A stretch of DNA of 64,000 nt from Bradyrhizobium agreste. Lineage in GTDB: Bacteria > Pseudomonadota > Alphaproteobacteria > Rhizobiales > Xanthobacteraceae. The translations under genes and the position numbers were made by a program. Shown here piece after piece: positions 35,251 through 43,990 of the stretch. The DNA lies in contig NZ_JACCHP010000011.1 of NCBI RefSeq assembly GCF_016031625.1, positions 372,001 to 436,000 of the forward strand. The letters are read 5' to 3'. A model generated the notes under the pieces. It was not told where the DNA came from. It did no database searches and was given only the letters and a program-made list of their open reading frames with translations. The stretch's first letter is position 1; each line of letters opens with the position of its first letter.

Positions 35251-35694
35251 CTAGGCGGCCTCCTTCAGATGCCGGCGGATTGCATCGAACCCGGCCTGGT
35301 AAATGTCTTCGGCGAGCATGTGGGTGATGCGGTCGCGGTCCTCGGGCTTGGTCGTGAAGCGTGACTCCCAGTGCCAGAAGGTGCGGTCGCCATCGGTTAC
35401 CGGTAGCAGGCGGACATGGGCGACGTAGTTGAACATCGGGATCGGGGTATCGAGCAGGCAGTAGCTGAAGCTTTGCTCGAGGTCCGACAGCGCCAGCAAT
35501 TGCTCGCGCAACTCGGCGCCATCCTTCAGCTTGAATCGCCTGACGCAGCCGATCTTGTCGGCGGATTGCGCGCGTTCGATCGCGGAGGTCGCAACCGCCG
35601 GGTGCCAGCGGTCGTGCCCGTTGAAATCGCGCAGCACGTCCCACACCGCCTCGGTCGGTGCGTTCAAGATCGTGCTCTTGACGATATGCGGCAC
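35251..35694 (-). CDS. SRPBCC-family protein (copy 2)
   Basis: 147 residues from a GTG at 35694 with GGAGGC before it. The sequence VKSTILNAPTEAVWDVLRDF and the block DRWHPAVATSAIE are typical of the START/Bet v1 fold, a hydrophobic ligand-binding cavity. It is a clear paralogue of the gene at 35697 (shared VWxxxRDFNG, WHPA, DKIGCVRxFxL, the LxLSD segment and the PVTDGD segment). In CO dehydrogenase operons an SRPBCC protein (CoxG) links the enzyme to the membrane; the same role is possible here, alternatively a polyketide-cyclase-like enzyme. Confidence 0.87.
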   Translation of the reverse strand: MPHIVKSTILNAPTEAVWDVLRDFNGHDRWHPAVATSAIERAQSADKIGCVRRFKLKDGAELREQLLALSDLEQSFSYCLLDTPIPMFNYVAHVRLLPVTDGDRTFWHWESRFTTKPEDRDRITHMLAEDIYQAGFDAIRRHLKEAA

Positions 35695-35696
35695 GG

Positions 35697-36134
35697 CTAG
35701 CCTCCGAACACGCGCTTCAGCGCGTCGAAGCCGCCCTGGAACACGCCGCCGCCGATATTGTTGACGAGCTCGGTCTCCCGTTCCGGCGCGCAGTCGAATT
35801 CGGCGGTCCATTCCACAAAGGTCTGGTCGCCGTCGGTGACGGGCGTCAGCCGCAGGGTGGCGACGTAATTCTCGACGCCCATCGGCGATTCCAGGATCGA
35901 ATAGGTGCAGAACATGTCGTAGTCGGAGAGGCCTAGCAGCTTTTCGCGGATGCGGTCGCCATTGCGCAGCCGGAAATCCCGGACGCAGCCGATTTTGTCC
36001 GAGGGCTCGCCGCCCTCGATCCGGCTTTCGGCGATGGCCGGATGCCAGTTCGGCAGGCCGTTGAAATCGCGTACCCGCGCCCAGACGCGGTCGTTGCGGG
36101 CGTTGACGACGGTGGAGACGTAGACGCGGGCCAT
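35697..36134 (-). CDS. SRPBCC-family protein (copy 1)
   Basis: 145 residues. MARVYVSTVVNARNDRVWAR, NWHPAIAESRIEGG, DKIGCVRDFRLRNGD and LTPVTDGDQTFVEWTAEF define the START/Bet v1 fold. It is 2 bp from its tandem paralogue, so this is a duplication inside the operon. It may bind the hydrophobic substrate or recruit the molybdenum hydroxylase to the membrane. Its upstream neighbour encodes a membrane-anchored flotillin, which fits a membrane-recruitment idea (inference). Confidence 0.87.
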   Translation of the reverse strand: MARVYVSTVVNARNDRVWARVRDFNGLPNWHPAIAESRIEGGEPSDKIGCVRDFRLRNGDRIREKLLGLSDYDMFCTYSILESPMGVENYVATLRLTPVTDGDQTFVEWTAEFDCAPERETELVNNIGGGVFQGGFDALKRVFGG

Positions 36135-36145
36135 CGCTCAAGACC

Positions 36146-39064
36146 TCAGCTCTTCTTCCGCGGCCCGCGCTCGGCCGACGGCTCGCCGCTCTCGGGCGCA
36201 GGCGGAGAAGCCGCGGCCTTGTCGCCGCCACCGCCAGCACCTCCGCCGCTCTTTCGTGCGGCCTCCTTGATGCCCTGCATGTCGCGCGCCTCGCGGATCA
36301 GCCCCGGCATCTTTGCGAGACTCCCGCCTTCGACGCCGATGTCGGACAGGATTGAGTCGATCAGCGGCGCCTGGACGCGGTAGCGCAGCGCCGAGTCGAT
36401 CACCTCGTCGGTGGCGCTGCGGCCGCCATTGCCATTTGCGTGGCCGTTGCCGTTGAGGCCGTCGACCTGGAGGATGCGGATGCCCTCGATCTTCTCCATC
36501 GGCTTGACGCTCTCGCGCACGATGCCCTCGATGCGGTCGAGCAGTTTTCTGCGGAACAGCGAGTAGCGCGCCTGGTCGGTCAGCACGTTCTCGGCCTCGT
36601 TCAGCATGCGTTGCGCCTCCGCCTCGACGGCGGCGCGGACACGCTCGGCCTCGGCCGCGATGCGGGTCTCTTCCGCCTGTTTCTCTGCCAGCAGCACCTC
36701 GACGGTCTTGCGCCGCCTGGCGATCTCGCTCTCGCGGGCGGTGACGACGCGCTCGGCAGCTTCGGTCGCCCGCATCCGCGCCTCCTCGGCGGCAGCGCGC
36801 GCCGCGGACTCCTCCAGCGACTTCTGATGGATGGCGATGGCCTTCTCCATCAGCACCGTCTCGACGTCCTTCTCTCTGATAACCTCGAGCTTGCGCAGCT
36901 CGCGCTCACGGCCGATACGGGCTTCGTCGAGACCGCGGTCGGAGGCGATGCGGGCGCGTTCAACCTCCTCGCGCGCGGCGATTTCGGCCTCCTGCAGCGA
37001 CTGCACGCGGGCGACTTCGAGCTGCTCGATGGCACGGCGCCGCTCGATGCGGGCGGCTTCCAGCGCCTGCTCGCGCGAGACGTCGGTGGTCTCGACCTCC
37101 TTGCGGGCGACGATCTCGGCCTGGCGCACCTGGCGGTCGGCGTCGATCCGCTCGGACTTCTTGGTCGACAGCGCGATGACCCGGTCCTCGTCGGCAATCT
37201 CGATCGCCTTCTTCTGCTCGATGTTGAGCACCTCGCGCTTCTTGGAGGAGTTGATGCGCTCGGCCTCGAGCGCCAGATCGACATTGATGCGCTGCCGCTC
37301 GACGGCATCGCGCCGCTTCAGCTCGGCGGCCTCGAGAATGCCGGTGCGCTCGATCTCCAGCGCGCGCGTCTCGCGTTCGGCCTGGATGCGCTCGGCCGCA
37401 ACCGCCTTTTCCTGAGCGATGCGGGCCGCCTCGATCGCTTCGCGCGAGGCGATGTCGGCCTCCTCGACGGCGCGGTTGCGGGCGATCTCCAGCGAGCGCA
37501 CGCGCTCTTCCTGCGCGATGCGCGTCGCCTCCGTGGTCTCGCGGGCGGCGATGCCGGCGACGTCGAGGGCCTGGTTGCGCTCGATCTCCAGCTGCCGTGT
37601 GTTCTGCTCGGCGGCGATGCGCTCGGCGGCCAGCGTCCGCTCCCGGGCGATGCGGGCGGCCTCGACCGCGCGCTGGGCCTCGATCTCGGCCTCCTGGATG
37701 GTCCGCACCTGCTGGATCTCCAGCGCGCGGGTCCGCTCGTCGGAGGAGATGCGTTCGACATTGACGATCAGCGTCTGGGCGATGCGGGCCTTTTCGGTGG
37801 CCTCGCGTGCCGCGATTTCGGCTTCGTCCACGGCGCGGGTCCGCTCGATCTCGCGGCGGCGCGTCTCCTCTTCATTGGCGATGCGGGCGTCGGTGACGAC
37901 GCGGTCCTGCTGGATACGGGCCTTCTCGATGGCTTCACGGGCGGCAATCTCGGCTTCCTCGACCGTGCGCATCCGCTCGATCTCGCGCTGACGGACTTCG
38001 CGTTCCGAGGCGATGCGGGTGGTGTCGATCGAGCGCTGGTTGGCGATCCTTGTCTTCTCGATCTCCTCGCGCGCCAGCAGCTCCTTTTCCTCGATGGTGC
38101 GGGTCCGCTCGATCTCCTTCTGGCGGGTCTCGCGCTCGGAGGCGATGCGGGCCTCCGCGATCGCCTGCTCATTGGCGATGCGGGCGCGCTCGATGGCCTC
38201 GCGGGCGGAGATCTGCGCCTGTTCGGCCTCGGTCTCGCGCAGCGCCCGCTCGCGCGCGACTTCCGTGCGTTGAAGCGCGCGGCGCATCTCGATGTCGCGT
38301 TCCTGCTCCAGGCGCGCGGTCTCGCTCTCGCGCTCGATCTCCAGCGCCTGTCGCTCGGCTTCGAGGTTGCGGGAGCGGATCTTGATCATCGAATCCTGCT
38401 CGATGTCGTTGCGCAGCTTCCGCTTGGCCTCGATGTCCTCCATCAGGCGCGTCAAGCCTTCGGCGTCGAAGCGGTTCGAGGGGTTGAAGAACTCCAGATC
38501 GGTCTGGTCAAGATCCGTGATCGCGACCGATTCCAGCTCGAGGCCGTTCTGCGCGAGCGCCTCGGCCGCATTAGTCTTGACCCTCGCGACGTAGTCGCCG
38601 CGCCGCTCGTGCATCTCCTCCATGGTCATCTCGGAGGCGACCGAGCGGATCGCCGAGATGAACTTGCCGGCGAGCAGCGTGTGCAGCTGCTCCGGCTCCA
38701 TGGTGCGGCGGCCGAGCGTCGCCGCGGCGATCGAGACGGCCTCCCGGGTCGGCTGCACGCGGACGTAGAAGTCGGCCTCGATGTCAACGCGCATGCGGTC
38801 GCGGGTGATCACCGCATCCTGCTTCGAACGCACGATGCCCATCGGCAGCACGTTCATGTTGACGGGCGTGTAGTCGTGGATGAAGGGCAGCACGAAGGCG
38901 CCGCCATTGATCACCACGCGTTCGCCGAGAAAGCCGGTACGGACGAACGAGATCTCCTTGGAGGAGCGGTGGTACAGCCAGTTCACGATATAAACGCCAA
39001 CCACGATCACGATGATCGCGACGATCAGCCAGAGGATCAATTCACCGACCAACATCCCTGACAT
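36146..39064 (-). CDS. Giant flotillin-like SPFH protein with hendecad coiled coil
   Basis: 972 residues. A membrane helix (about 8-30, LILWLIVAIIVIVVGVYIVN) is followed by an SPFH/band-7 domain (37-200; FVRTGFLGERVVINGGAFVL, DIEADFYVRVQPTREAV). From about residue 230 to 790 the chain is a charged coiled coil with an 11-residue period; at 285-626 four hendecads make 44-residue units such as ISAREAIERAR with IANEQAIAEAR. A flotillin-like C-terminal part follows (about 790-900), then a Gly/Pro-rich tail. Usual flotillins have ~450-550 residues. It would scaffold membrane microdomains, perhaps localising the transporter or hydroxylase encoded with it (inference). Confidence 0.88.
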   Translation of the reverse strand: MSGMLVGELILWLIVAIIVIVVGVYIVNWLYHRSSKEISFVRTGFLGERVVINGGAFVLPFIHDYTPVNMNVLPMGIVRSKQDAVITRDRMRVDIEADFYVRVQPTREAVSIAAATLGRRTMEPEQLHTLLAGKFISAIRSVASEMTMEEMHERRGDYVARVKTNAAEALAQNGLELESVAITDLDQTDLEFFNPSNRFDAEGLTRLMEDIEAKRKLRNDIEQDSMIKIRSRNLEAERQALEIERESETARLEQERDIEMRRALQRTEVARERALRETEAEQAQISAREAIERARIANEQAIAEARIASERETRQKEIERTRTIEEKELLAREEIEKTRIANQRSIDTTRIASEREVRQREIERMRTVEEAEIAAREAIEKARIQQDRVVTDARIANEEETRRREIERTRAVDEAEIAAREATEKARIAQTLIVNVERISSDERTRALEIQQVRTIQEAEIEAQRAVEAARIARERTLAAERIAAEQNTRQLEIERNQALDVAGIAARETTEATRIAQEERVRSLEIARNRAVEEADIASREAIEAARIAQEKAVAAERIQAERETRALEIERTGILEAAELKRRDAVERQRINVDLALEAERINSSKKREVLNIEQKKAIEIADEDRVIALSTKKSERIDADRQVRQAEIVARKEVETTDVSREQALEAARIERRRAIEQLEVARVQSLQEAEIAAREEVERARIASDRGLDEARIGRERELRKLEVIREKDVETVLMEKAIAIHQKSLEESAARAAAEEARMRATEAAERVVTARESEIARRRKTVEVLLAEKQAEETRIAAEAERVRAAVEAEAQRMLNEAENVLTDQARYSLFRRKLLDRIEGIVRESVKPMEKIEGIRILQVDGLNGNGHANGNGGRSATDEVIDSALRYRVQAPLIDSILSDIGVEGGSLAKMPGLIREARDMQGIKEAARKSGGGAGGGGDKAAASPPAPESGEPSAERGPRKKS

Positions 39065-39091
39065 CTTTCCCTCCCTCGAACCAATCAGGCG

Positions 39092-39925
39092 TTATCGCGC
39101 GCCGATCGCCTTGAATTGCCGTACCTGTTCAGTCAGCGCCCGCTCCACCGGGAGCCGCTCCATCGAGGACGCCCCGTAGAAGCCGTGGCAATGGCGGGTG
39201 TTCTTCATGATGAAATCGGCATCAGTGGGATCGGCGATCGGGCCGCCATGCGCCAGCACCAGGATGTCCGGATTGACGCTGAGCGCGGCGGTGGCCCAGG
39301 TGTCGATCCGCGCCGGGCAGTCCTTGAGCTTCGGCGCGGTCTGCGCACCGATCGTGCCGCCGGTGGTCAGGCCCATGTGGCAGACGATGATGTCGGCGCC
39401 AGCGATCGCCATCGCCGCGGCTTCCTTTTCGCTGAACACGTAGGGCGTGGTCAGCATGTCCTTGTCGTGCGCCCTGGCGATCATGTCGATCTCGAGCGCA
39501 TAGGACATGCCGGTCTCTTCGAGATTGGCGCGGAAGGTGCCATCGATCAGGCCGACGGTCGGAAAGTTCTGGACGCCCGCAAAGCCGAGCGCCTTGAGCT
39601 GGTCGAGAAAGACGTCCATGTCGCGGAACGGATCGGTGCCGTTGACGCCCGCAAGCACCGGGGTCTGGCCGACCACGGGAAGTACTTCGTTCGCCATTTC
39701 CAGCACGATGGCATTGGCATCGCCATACGCCATCAGGCCGGCGAGCGAGCCGCGGCCTGCCATGCGGTAGCGGCCGGAATTGTAGATGACGATGAGGTCG
39801 ACGCCGCCGGCTTCCTCGCATTTGGCTGACAGCCCGGTGCCGGCGCCGCCGCCGACGATCGGCTCGCCGCGCCTTGCCATGTCGCGAAACCTCTTGAGCA
39901 GCGCCGCGCGTTCAAACCTGGCCAT
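39092..39925 (-). CDS. Phosphoenolpyruvate hydrolase-like TIM-barrel protein
   Basis: 277 residues. The sequence GGGAGTGLSAKCEEAGGVDL, IVIYNSGRYRMAGRGSLAGL, GVNGTDPFRDMD and LAHGGPIADPTDADFIM match the family annotated as phosphoenolpyruvate hydrolase (PEP_hydrolase). It lies 3 bp downstream of the gene encoding an ABC ATPase fused to a Tm-1-like domain. Tm-1-like proteins and this family are repeatedly found together or fused, so the two probably act together, possibly on an enolpyruvyl or phospho intermediate; the reaction in this context is not known. Confidence 0.85.
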   Translation of the reverse strand: MARFERAALLKRFRDMARRGEPIVGGGAGTGLSAKCEEAGGVDLIVIYNSGRYRMAGRGSLAGLMAYGDANAIVLEMANEVLPVVGQTPVLAGVNGTDPFRDMDVFLDQLKALGFAGVQNFPTVGLIDGTFRANLEETGMSYALEIDMIARAHDKDMLTTPYVFSEKEAAAMAIAGADIIVCHMGLTTGGTIGAQTAPKLKDCPARIDTWATAALSVNPDILVLAHGGPIADPTDADFIMKNTRHCHGFYGASSMERLPVERALTEQVRQFKAIGAR

Positions 39926-39928
39926 CGG

Positions 39929-42139
39929 TCACCTCGCTACCCTCCGCCGTGCCCCGGTGCGCCCGAACAGGGTTTTGAACGCACTGACGATGGCGGCGGC
40001 GAAATCGGGATCGTTGATGTTCTTAGGCGTGCGAATGAGCTGGCGGCTGCCGGTCTGCCGCACGGTCCGCTCCAGAGTGCGGAACAGCGCGGCGTCGGCA
40101 TCCGGATCCCAGAACGGCTGGCCTCGCGCGTCGAGGGCGGAGACGCCGCCCTCGGGCAGGAAGAAGCGCACCGGGCCATCCATCTGATTCAGCCGCTCGC
40201 CGATCCAGCGGCCCATGCGCTCGTTCTCTTCCACTGTCGTCCGCATCAACGTCACCTGCGGATTGTGGACGTGGAACTTGCGGCCGCGGTAGCGCTCGGG
40301 AATGCTCTCGGGCGCGCCGAAATTGACCATGTCGAGCGCGCCGACCGAGCCGACATAGGGCAGGCGGCTGCGGATGATCGCGCCAAAGCGGTCCTCGGTC
40401 GCCGGAAACACGCCGCCCATCAAGAGGTCGCAGACTTCGGTCGTGGTGAGGTCGATCACGCCGGCGAGCTGGCCGGACTCGACGAGCTTCTCCATCGAGC
40501 GTCCGCCGACGCCGGTGGCATGGAAGACCAGGCATTCGAAATCCTCGCGCAGGTCGGCGGCGATCTTCTGCACGGCCGGCGTGGTGACGCCAAACATGGT
40601 GATGCCGATTGCGGGCAGCCCGCCAGCTCCGCGCGCCGTTGCGGCACGTGTGTCGAGCCGCGCCTTGACCATGCCGGCCAGCGCATTGGCACCGTTGGCG
40701 AGCACCGCGCGCGAGATCGAGTTCAGCCCCTGCACGTCGGTGACCGAGTACATCATGGTGATGTCGGCCGGGCCGACATAGGGACCGACATCGCCGGAGG
40801 CGACGGAGGAGATAATCAGCTTGGGCACGCCGACGGGCAGGGCGCGCATGCCCGGGGCGACCAGCGAGGCCGCGCCCGAGCCGCCCGCCGAGATCACGCC
40901 GGCGACATTGCCCTGGCGCCGCAGCCAGTTGGCAAACGCATCCGCCATTGCGGTGACGGCGGCGCCACGGTCGGTGCCGAACACGGCGGAGCCGCCGCGG
41001 CCGTGGTTCAGGGCGATCTCCTGCGCGGAGACATCGCAGGATGAATGCTTGCCGCTGGTCGAGACGTCGACCAGCCGCGTGCGCAGGTCGCTTTCGGCGA
41101 TGATGTCGCGGATGTAACGCAGCTCCTGGCCCTTGGTATCGAGCGTGCCGACGACCAGCACCACCGGCGGGCCCGAGGCCTGCGCCCCGACCGGCTCGCG
41201 CTTGCGCCGCGCCGTCTCCTCGAGCCGCGCGACCTGCGTCGACAGCGTCCGCGCCGCGGCCTCGATGCGCGCGATCGGCACCGGTTGCGACCATCGCGTC
41301 GGCAGCGTCGGGTTGGAGATGTAGATGCGCACCGGCCCGTCGCGCCGTGGCGCCGGCGCCGGTTTCGTTTCGACGTCGGATGCGGCGACGTCGATATCCG
41401 GTTCGAGCTCCGCATGAAGCCCGACGCCGAGCAGGCGCTGCTGCAGCTCGCGGTCCGCAGCAAGGCGCGCGGAATCGATGATGCGGTTGATGCGGCCGTT
41501 GACCATGATCGCGACGTTGCGCGAAATCGCGGTGGCAACGCCGATGTTCTGCTCGATCACGAGCACGGACATGTCACCGTCTTCGCCGAGCCGCAGCAAC
41601 ATCTCCTCGACCTGCGCGACGATGACGGGCGCGAGACCTTCGGTCGGCTCGTCCATGATGAGCAGATGCGGATTGGTGAGCAGCGCGCGCGAGATCGCCA
41701 GCATCTGCTGTTCGCCGCCGGAGAGCTGGCCGCCGCCGTGATCCCTACGCTCGGCCAGCCGAGGAAAGGTGTCGTAGATGCGCTCGACGGTCCAGGCGCC
41801 CGAACGCAGGCCGCCGGCGAGCCGCAGATGCTCGTCGACGCTGAGCGAGCGCCACAGGCGGCGGCCCTGCGGCACGTAGCCGACGCCGAGCCGGGCGATC
41901 TGGGCCGGCGGCCGCCGCGTGACATCCTCGCCGCGCACGCGGATCGAGCCGCCGCTCACGCCGACCAGCCCCATGATCGCCTTGCACAGCGTGGTCTTGC
42001 CCATGCCGTTGCGGCCGACGACGGAGAACACGCCGCTCTCCAACGTGAGATCGACGCCCTGCAGCGCGTGCGAGTGGCCGTAGTAGACGTCGAGGCCGCG
42101 AACCTCGAGCGCGGCACTGCTGCGGCGGACCTCATTCAT
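39929..42139 (-). CDS. Fusion protein: LivF-type ABC ATPase plus Tm-1-like (UPF0261) domain
   Basis: 736 residues. Residues 1-240 are a branched-chain-amino-acid-type ABC ATPase: Walker A GRNGMGKT (42-49), signature LSGGEQQ (139-145), Walker B LLIMDEP. A linker (~241-324) joins a Tm-1-like ATP-binding domain (325-736): VVLVVGTLDTKGQELRYIRD, FGTDRGAAVTAMADAF, GVISAGGSGAASLVAPGMRA and MYSVTDVQGLNSISR. The two domains are normally separate proteins. It serves the LivG/LivM/LivH transporter encoded upstream (8-bp overlap with livG-like gene). The fusion suggests ligand-dependent coupling of transport to metabolism (inference). Confidence 0.9.
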   Translation of the reverse strand: MNEVRRSSAALEVRGLDVYYGHSHALQGVDLTLESGVFSVVGRNGMGKTTLCKAIMGLVGVSGGSIRVRGEDVTRRPPAQIARLGVGYVPQGRRLWRSLSVDEHLRLAGGLRSGAWTVERIYDTFPRLAERRDHGGGQLSGGEQQMLAISRALLTNPHLLIMDEPTEGLAPVIVAQVEEMLLRLGEDGDMSVLVIEQNIGVATAISRNVAIMVNGRINRIIDSARLAADRELQQRLLGVGLHAELEPDIDVAASDVETKPAPAPRRDGPVRIYISNPTLPTRWSQPVPIARIEAAARTLSTQVARLEETARRKREPVGAQASGPPVVLVVGTLDTKGQELRYIRDIIAESDLRTRLVDVSTSGKHSSCDVSAQEIALNHGRGGSAVFGTDRGAAVTAMADAFANWLRRQGNVAGVISAGGSGAASLVAPGMRALPVGVPKLIISSVASGDVGPYVGPADITMMYSVTDVQGLNSISRAVLANGANALAGMVKARLDTRAATARGAGGLPAIGITMFGVTTPAVQKIAADLREDFECLVFHATGVGGRSMEKLVESGQLAGVIDLTTTEVCDLLMGGVFPATEDRFGAIIRSRLPYVGSVGALDMVNFGAPESIPERYRGRKFHVHNPQVTLMRTTVEENERMGRWIGERLNQMDGPVRFFLPEGGVSALDARGQPFWDPDADAALFRTLERTVRQTGSRQLIRTPKNINDPDFAAAIVSAFKTLFGRTGARRRVAR

Positions 42140-42914
42140 GGCCGCCTCCGAGATAGAGCTCCTGCACCTCGGGGTCGGACTGAATCTCCTGCGGCAAGCC
42201 TTCCTTGAAGATGCGCCCGTTGTGCATCATCGTGACGCTCTCGACGACGCGCAGCGCGACGTCCATGTCGTGCTCGATGATGATGTAGCCGATATGGGCG
42301 GGCAGGGAGGTCAGGATCTCGATCAGTTCGGCCCGCTCCGTCGGCGACAGGCCCGCTGCCGGCTCGTCGAACAGCACGAAGCGGGGCGCGCCGGCGAGCG
42401 CGAGCGCAATCTCGAGCTGGCGCTGCTGGCCGTGGGCAAGCTCGGACACGCGCTGGTCCTTCACGGCGGATAGGTGCACGGCCTGCACGAGATTGTCGGC
42501 GGCATGCATCAGCGCATCATTCTGTCCCGGACGCAGGAACGAGAAGCGTCCGCGCGACACGCCGCGGCAGGCGAGATAGACGTTGTCCTGCACGGTGAGG
42601 CCGGGGAACAGCGCCGAAATCTGGTAGGTGCGGCGCAGCCCGCGGCGGATGCGCTCATAGGGCGGGAAATGCGTCACGTCCTCGCCGAAGAAGCGGATGG
42701 TGCCGGAGGAGGGTGGAAAGTCGCCCGTGATGCAGTTGAACAGCGTGGTCTTGCCGGCACCGTTCGAGCCGAGCACGGCGCGCCGCTCGCCGGGACGCAC
42801 CGTGATGGTGACGTCGGTCAGCGCGGCGAGCGCGCCGAACAGCCGCGTCACGCCGCGCAGCTCTAGCGCCGCGCCGGCACCGACGGCTGAGAGGCGTTGG
42901 GCGACGCTATCCAT
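42132..42914 (-). CDS. LivG-type ABC transporter ATPase
   Basis: 260 residues. Walker A is LGSNGAGKTTLFNCITGDFP, Walker B is FVLFDEPAAGLSPTE, and the signature segment ELAHGQQRQLEIA has His in place of the second-position Gly of LSGGQ, as in several LivG-like ATPases. It would power import with the fused LivF-like ATPase encoded downstream and the two permeases encoded upstream. It overlaps both neighbours by 8 bp, so translation is coupled. Confidence 0.92.
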   Translation of the reverse strand: MDSVAQRLSAVGAGAALELRGVTRLFGALAALTDVTITVRPGERRAVLGSNGAGKTTLFNCITGDFPPSSGTIRFFGEDVTHFPPYERIRRGLRRTYQISALFPGLTVQDNVYLACRGVSRGRFSFLRPGQNDALMHAADNLVQAVHLSAVKDQRVSELAHGQQRQLEIALALAGAPRFVLFDEPAAGLSPTERAELIEILTSLPAHIGYIIIEHDMDVALRVVESVTMMHNGRIFKEGLPQEIQSDPEVQELYLGGGHE

Positions 42915-43989
42915 GGCCGCGCCCTCCGCCGGAGTGGCTCACCTCACGGCGTTGATGCTGACGCCAGCGCTGCCAGAGGCCGATGACGCCGTCCGAGGAC
43001 CAGAACACGATGGCGAGGAAGCCGACCCCGATCAGCAGGCGGAAGCGGTTGCCGTCGAGTCCGAGCCGGACCAGGAAGTCGAGTGCGAAGGTGCGCAGCA
43101 GCACGAAGATCAGCGCGCCGATGAAGGGACCGATCGGGCGCGTGATGCCGCCGACGACGGCGATGATCAGCACGTCGATGCAGGCGCCGACGCTGACCGA
43201 GCCCGGCGAGATCTGGCGATAGTTCCAGACCTGGAGCACGCCGGCCAGCGCAGCGACGAAAGATGCGAAGGCATAGGCCGCGACACGGTGCGCATTGACG
43301 TTGAAGCCGAGCGCCGCCATGCGCCGCGGATTGTCGCGCACCCCCTGGAGCGCGAGCCCGAACGGGGCGCGCGAGAGATACTCGACGGCAAAGTAACAGA
43401 GTGCGGCGACCGCGAGCACGACATAGTAGAAGGGAATGTCGGCGCGCCAGTTCACGCCCCAGAAGTGCGGCGTGGCCACGTTGTTGATGCCGGTATGGCC
43501 GTTGAAGATCGCCCAGTTCTGGTTGGTGAAATAGTAGAAGGCGGCTCCGATGGCGAGCGTGATCATGATGGTGTAGATGCCTTCGGTGCGCACCGCGAGC
43601 GCGCCGCCGAGCGTGCCGAAGGCGGTCGCCAGCGCCAGCGCCATCGGCACTGCGAGCCACCACGGCCAACCTAGGCTGATGTTGGCGTTGCCGCTGACAC
43701 CGAACACGGCGACCATGTAGGCCGAGAAGCCTGCAATGGTGAGCTGCATCAGGCTGACCATGCCGCCATAGCCGGCGAGGAACATCAAGCTCAGCGCCAT
43801 GGTGCCGAGGATCAACGTGGTCGCGAAGATCTCGATCAGGAAGAAGCCGCTCGCGATCAGCGGCATGACCAGGAGGATGGCCGCGACGGCCCAGGCGGTG
43901 GGGTTGTTGATCTCGGGCCAGGTCCGGGCCGGGCGCTGCGCCTTGGTGGCGCGGCCTACGGCGAGCTGGGCATCGTGGGCGAGCGACAT
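42907..43989 (-). CDS. LivM-type ABC transporter permease
   Basis: 360 residues, hydrophobic with about ten membrane helices (for example ATTLILGTMALSLMFLAGYG, and the AFASFVAALAGVLQVW segment). GYGGMVSLMQLTIAGFSAYM is the LivM permease signature in which G-x-S-L is conserved, and GVRDNPRRMAALGFNVNAHR is the cytoplasmic EAA-like coupling loop. It pairs with the LivH-type permease encoded immediately upstream. The substrate of the transporter is likely the small aromatic or amide compound degraded by the rest of the operon (inference). Confidence 0.92.
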   Translation of the reverse strand: MSLAHDAQLAVGRATKAQRPARTWPEINNPTAWAVAAILLVMPLIASGFFLIEIFATTLILGTMALSLMFLAGYGGMVSLMQLTIAGFSAYMVAVFGVSGNANISLGWPWWLAVPMALALATAFGTLGGALAVRTEGIYTIMITLAIGAAFYYFTNQNWAIFNGHTGINNVATPHFWGVNWRADIPFYYVVLAVAALCYFAVEYLSRAPFGLALQGVRDNPRRMAALGFNVNAHRVAAYAFASFVAALAGVLQVWNYRQISPGSVSVGACIDVLIIAVVGGITRPIGPFIGALIFVLLRTFALDFLVRLGLDGNRFRLLIGVGFLAIVFWSSDGVIGLWQRWRQHQRREVSHSGGGRGHG

Positions 43990-43990
43990 C

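Noticed and set aside
32257..35364. A 1035-codon plus-strand open frame
   Set aside because: Antisense to the four molybdenum hydroxylase genes; no motif or ribosome-binding site.
36440..39061. An 873-codon plus-strand open frame opposite the flotillin
   Set aside because: It mirrors the repetitive coiled-coil coding sequence; Leu/Asp/Gly-rich pattern is the antisense of Glu/Arg/Ile repeats.
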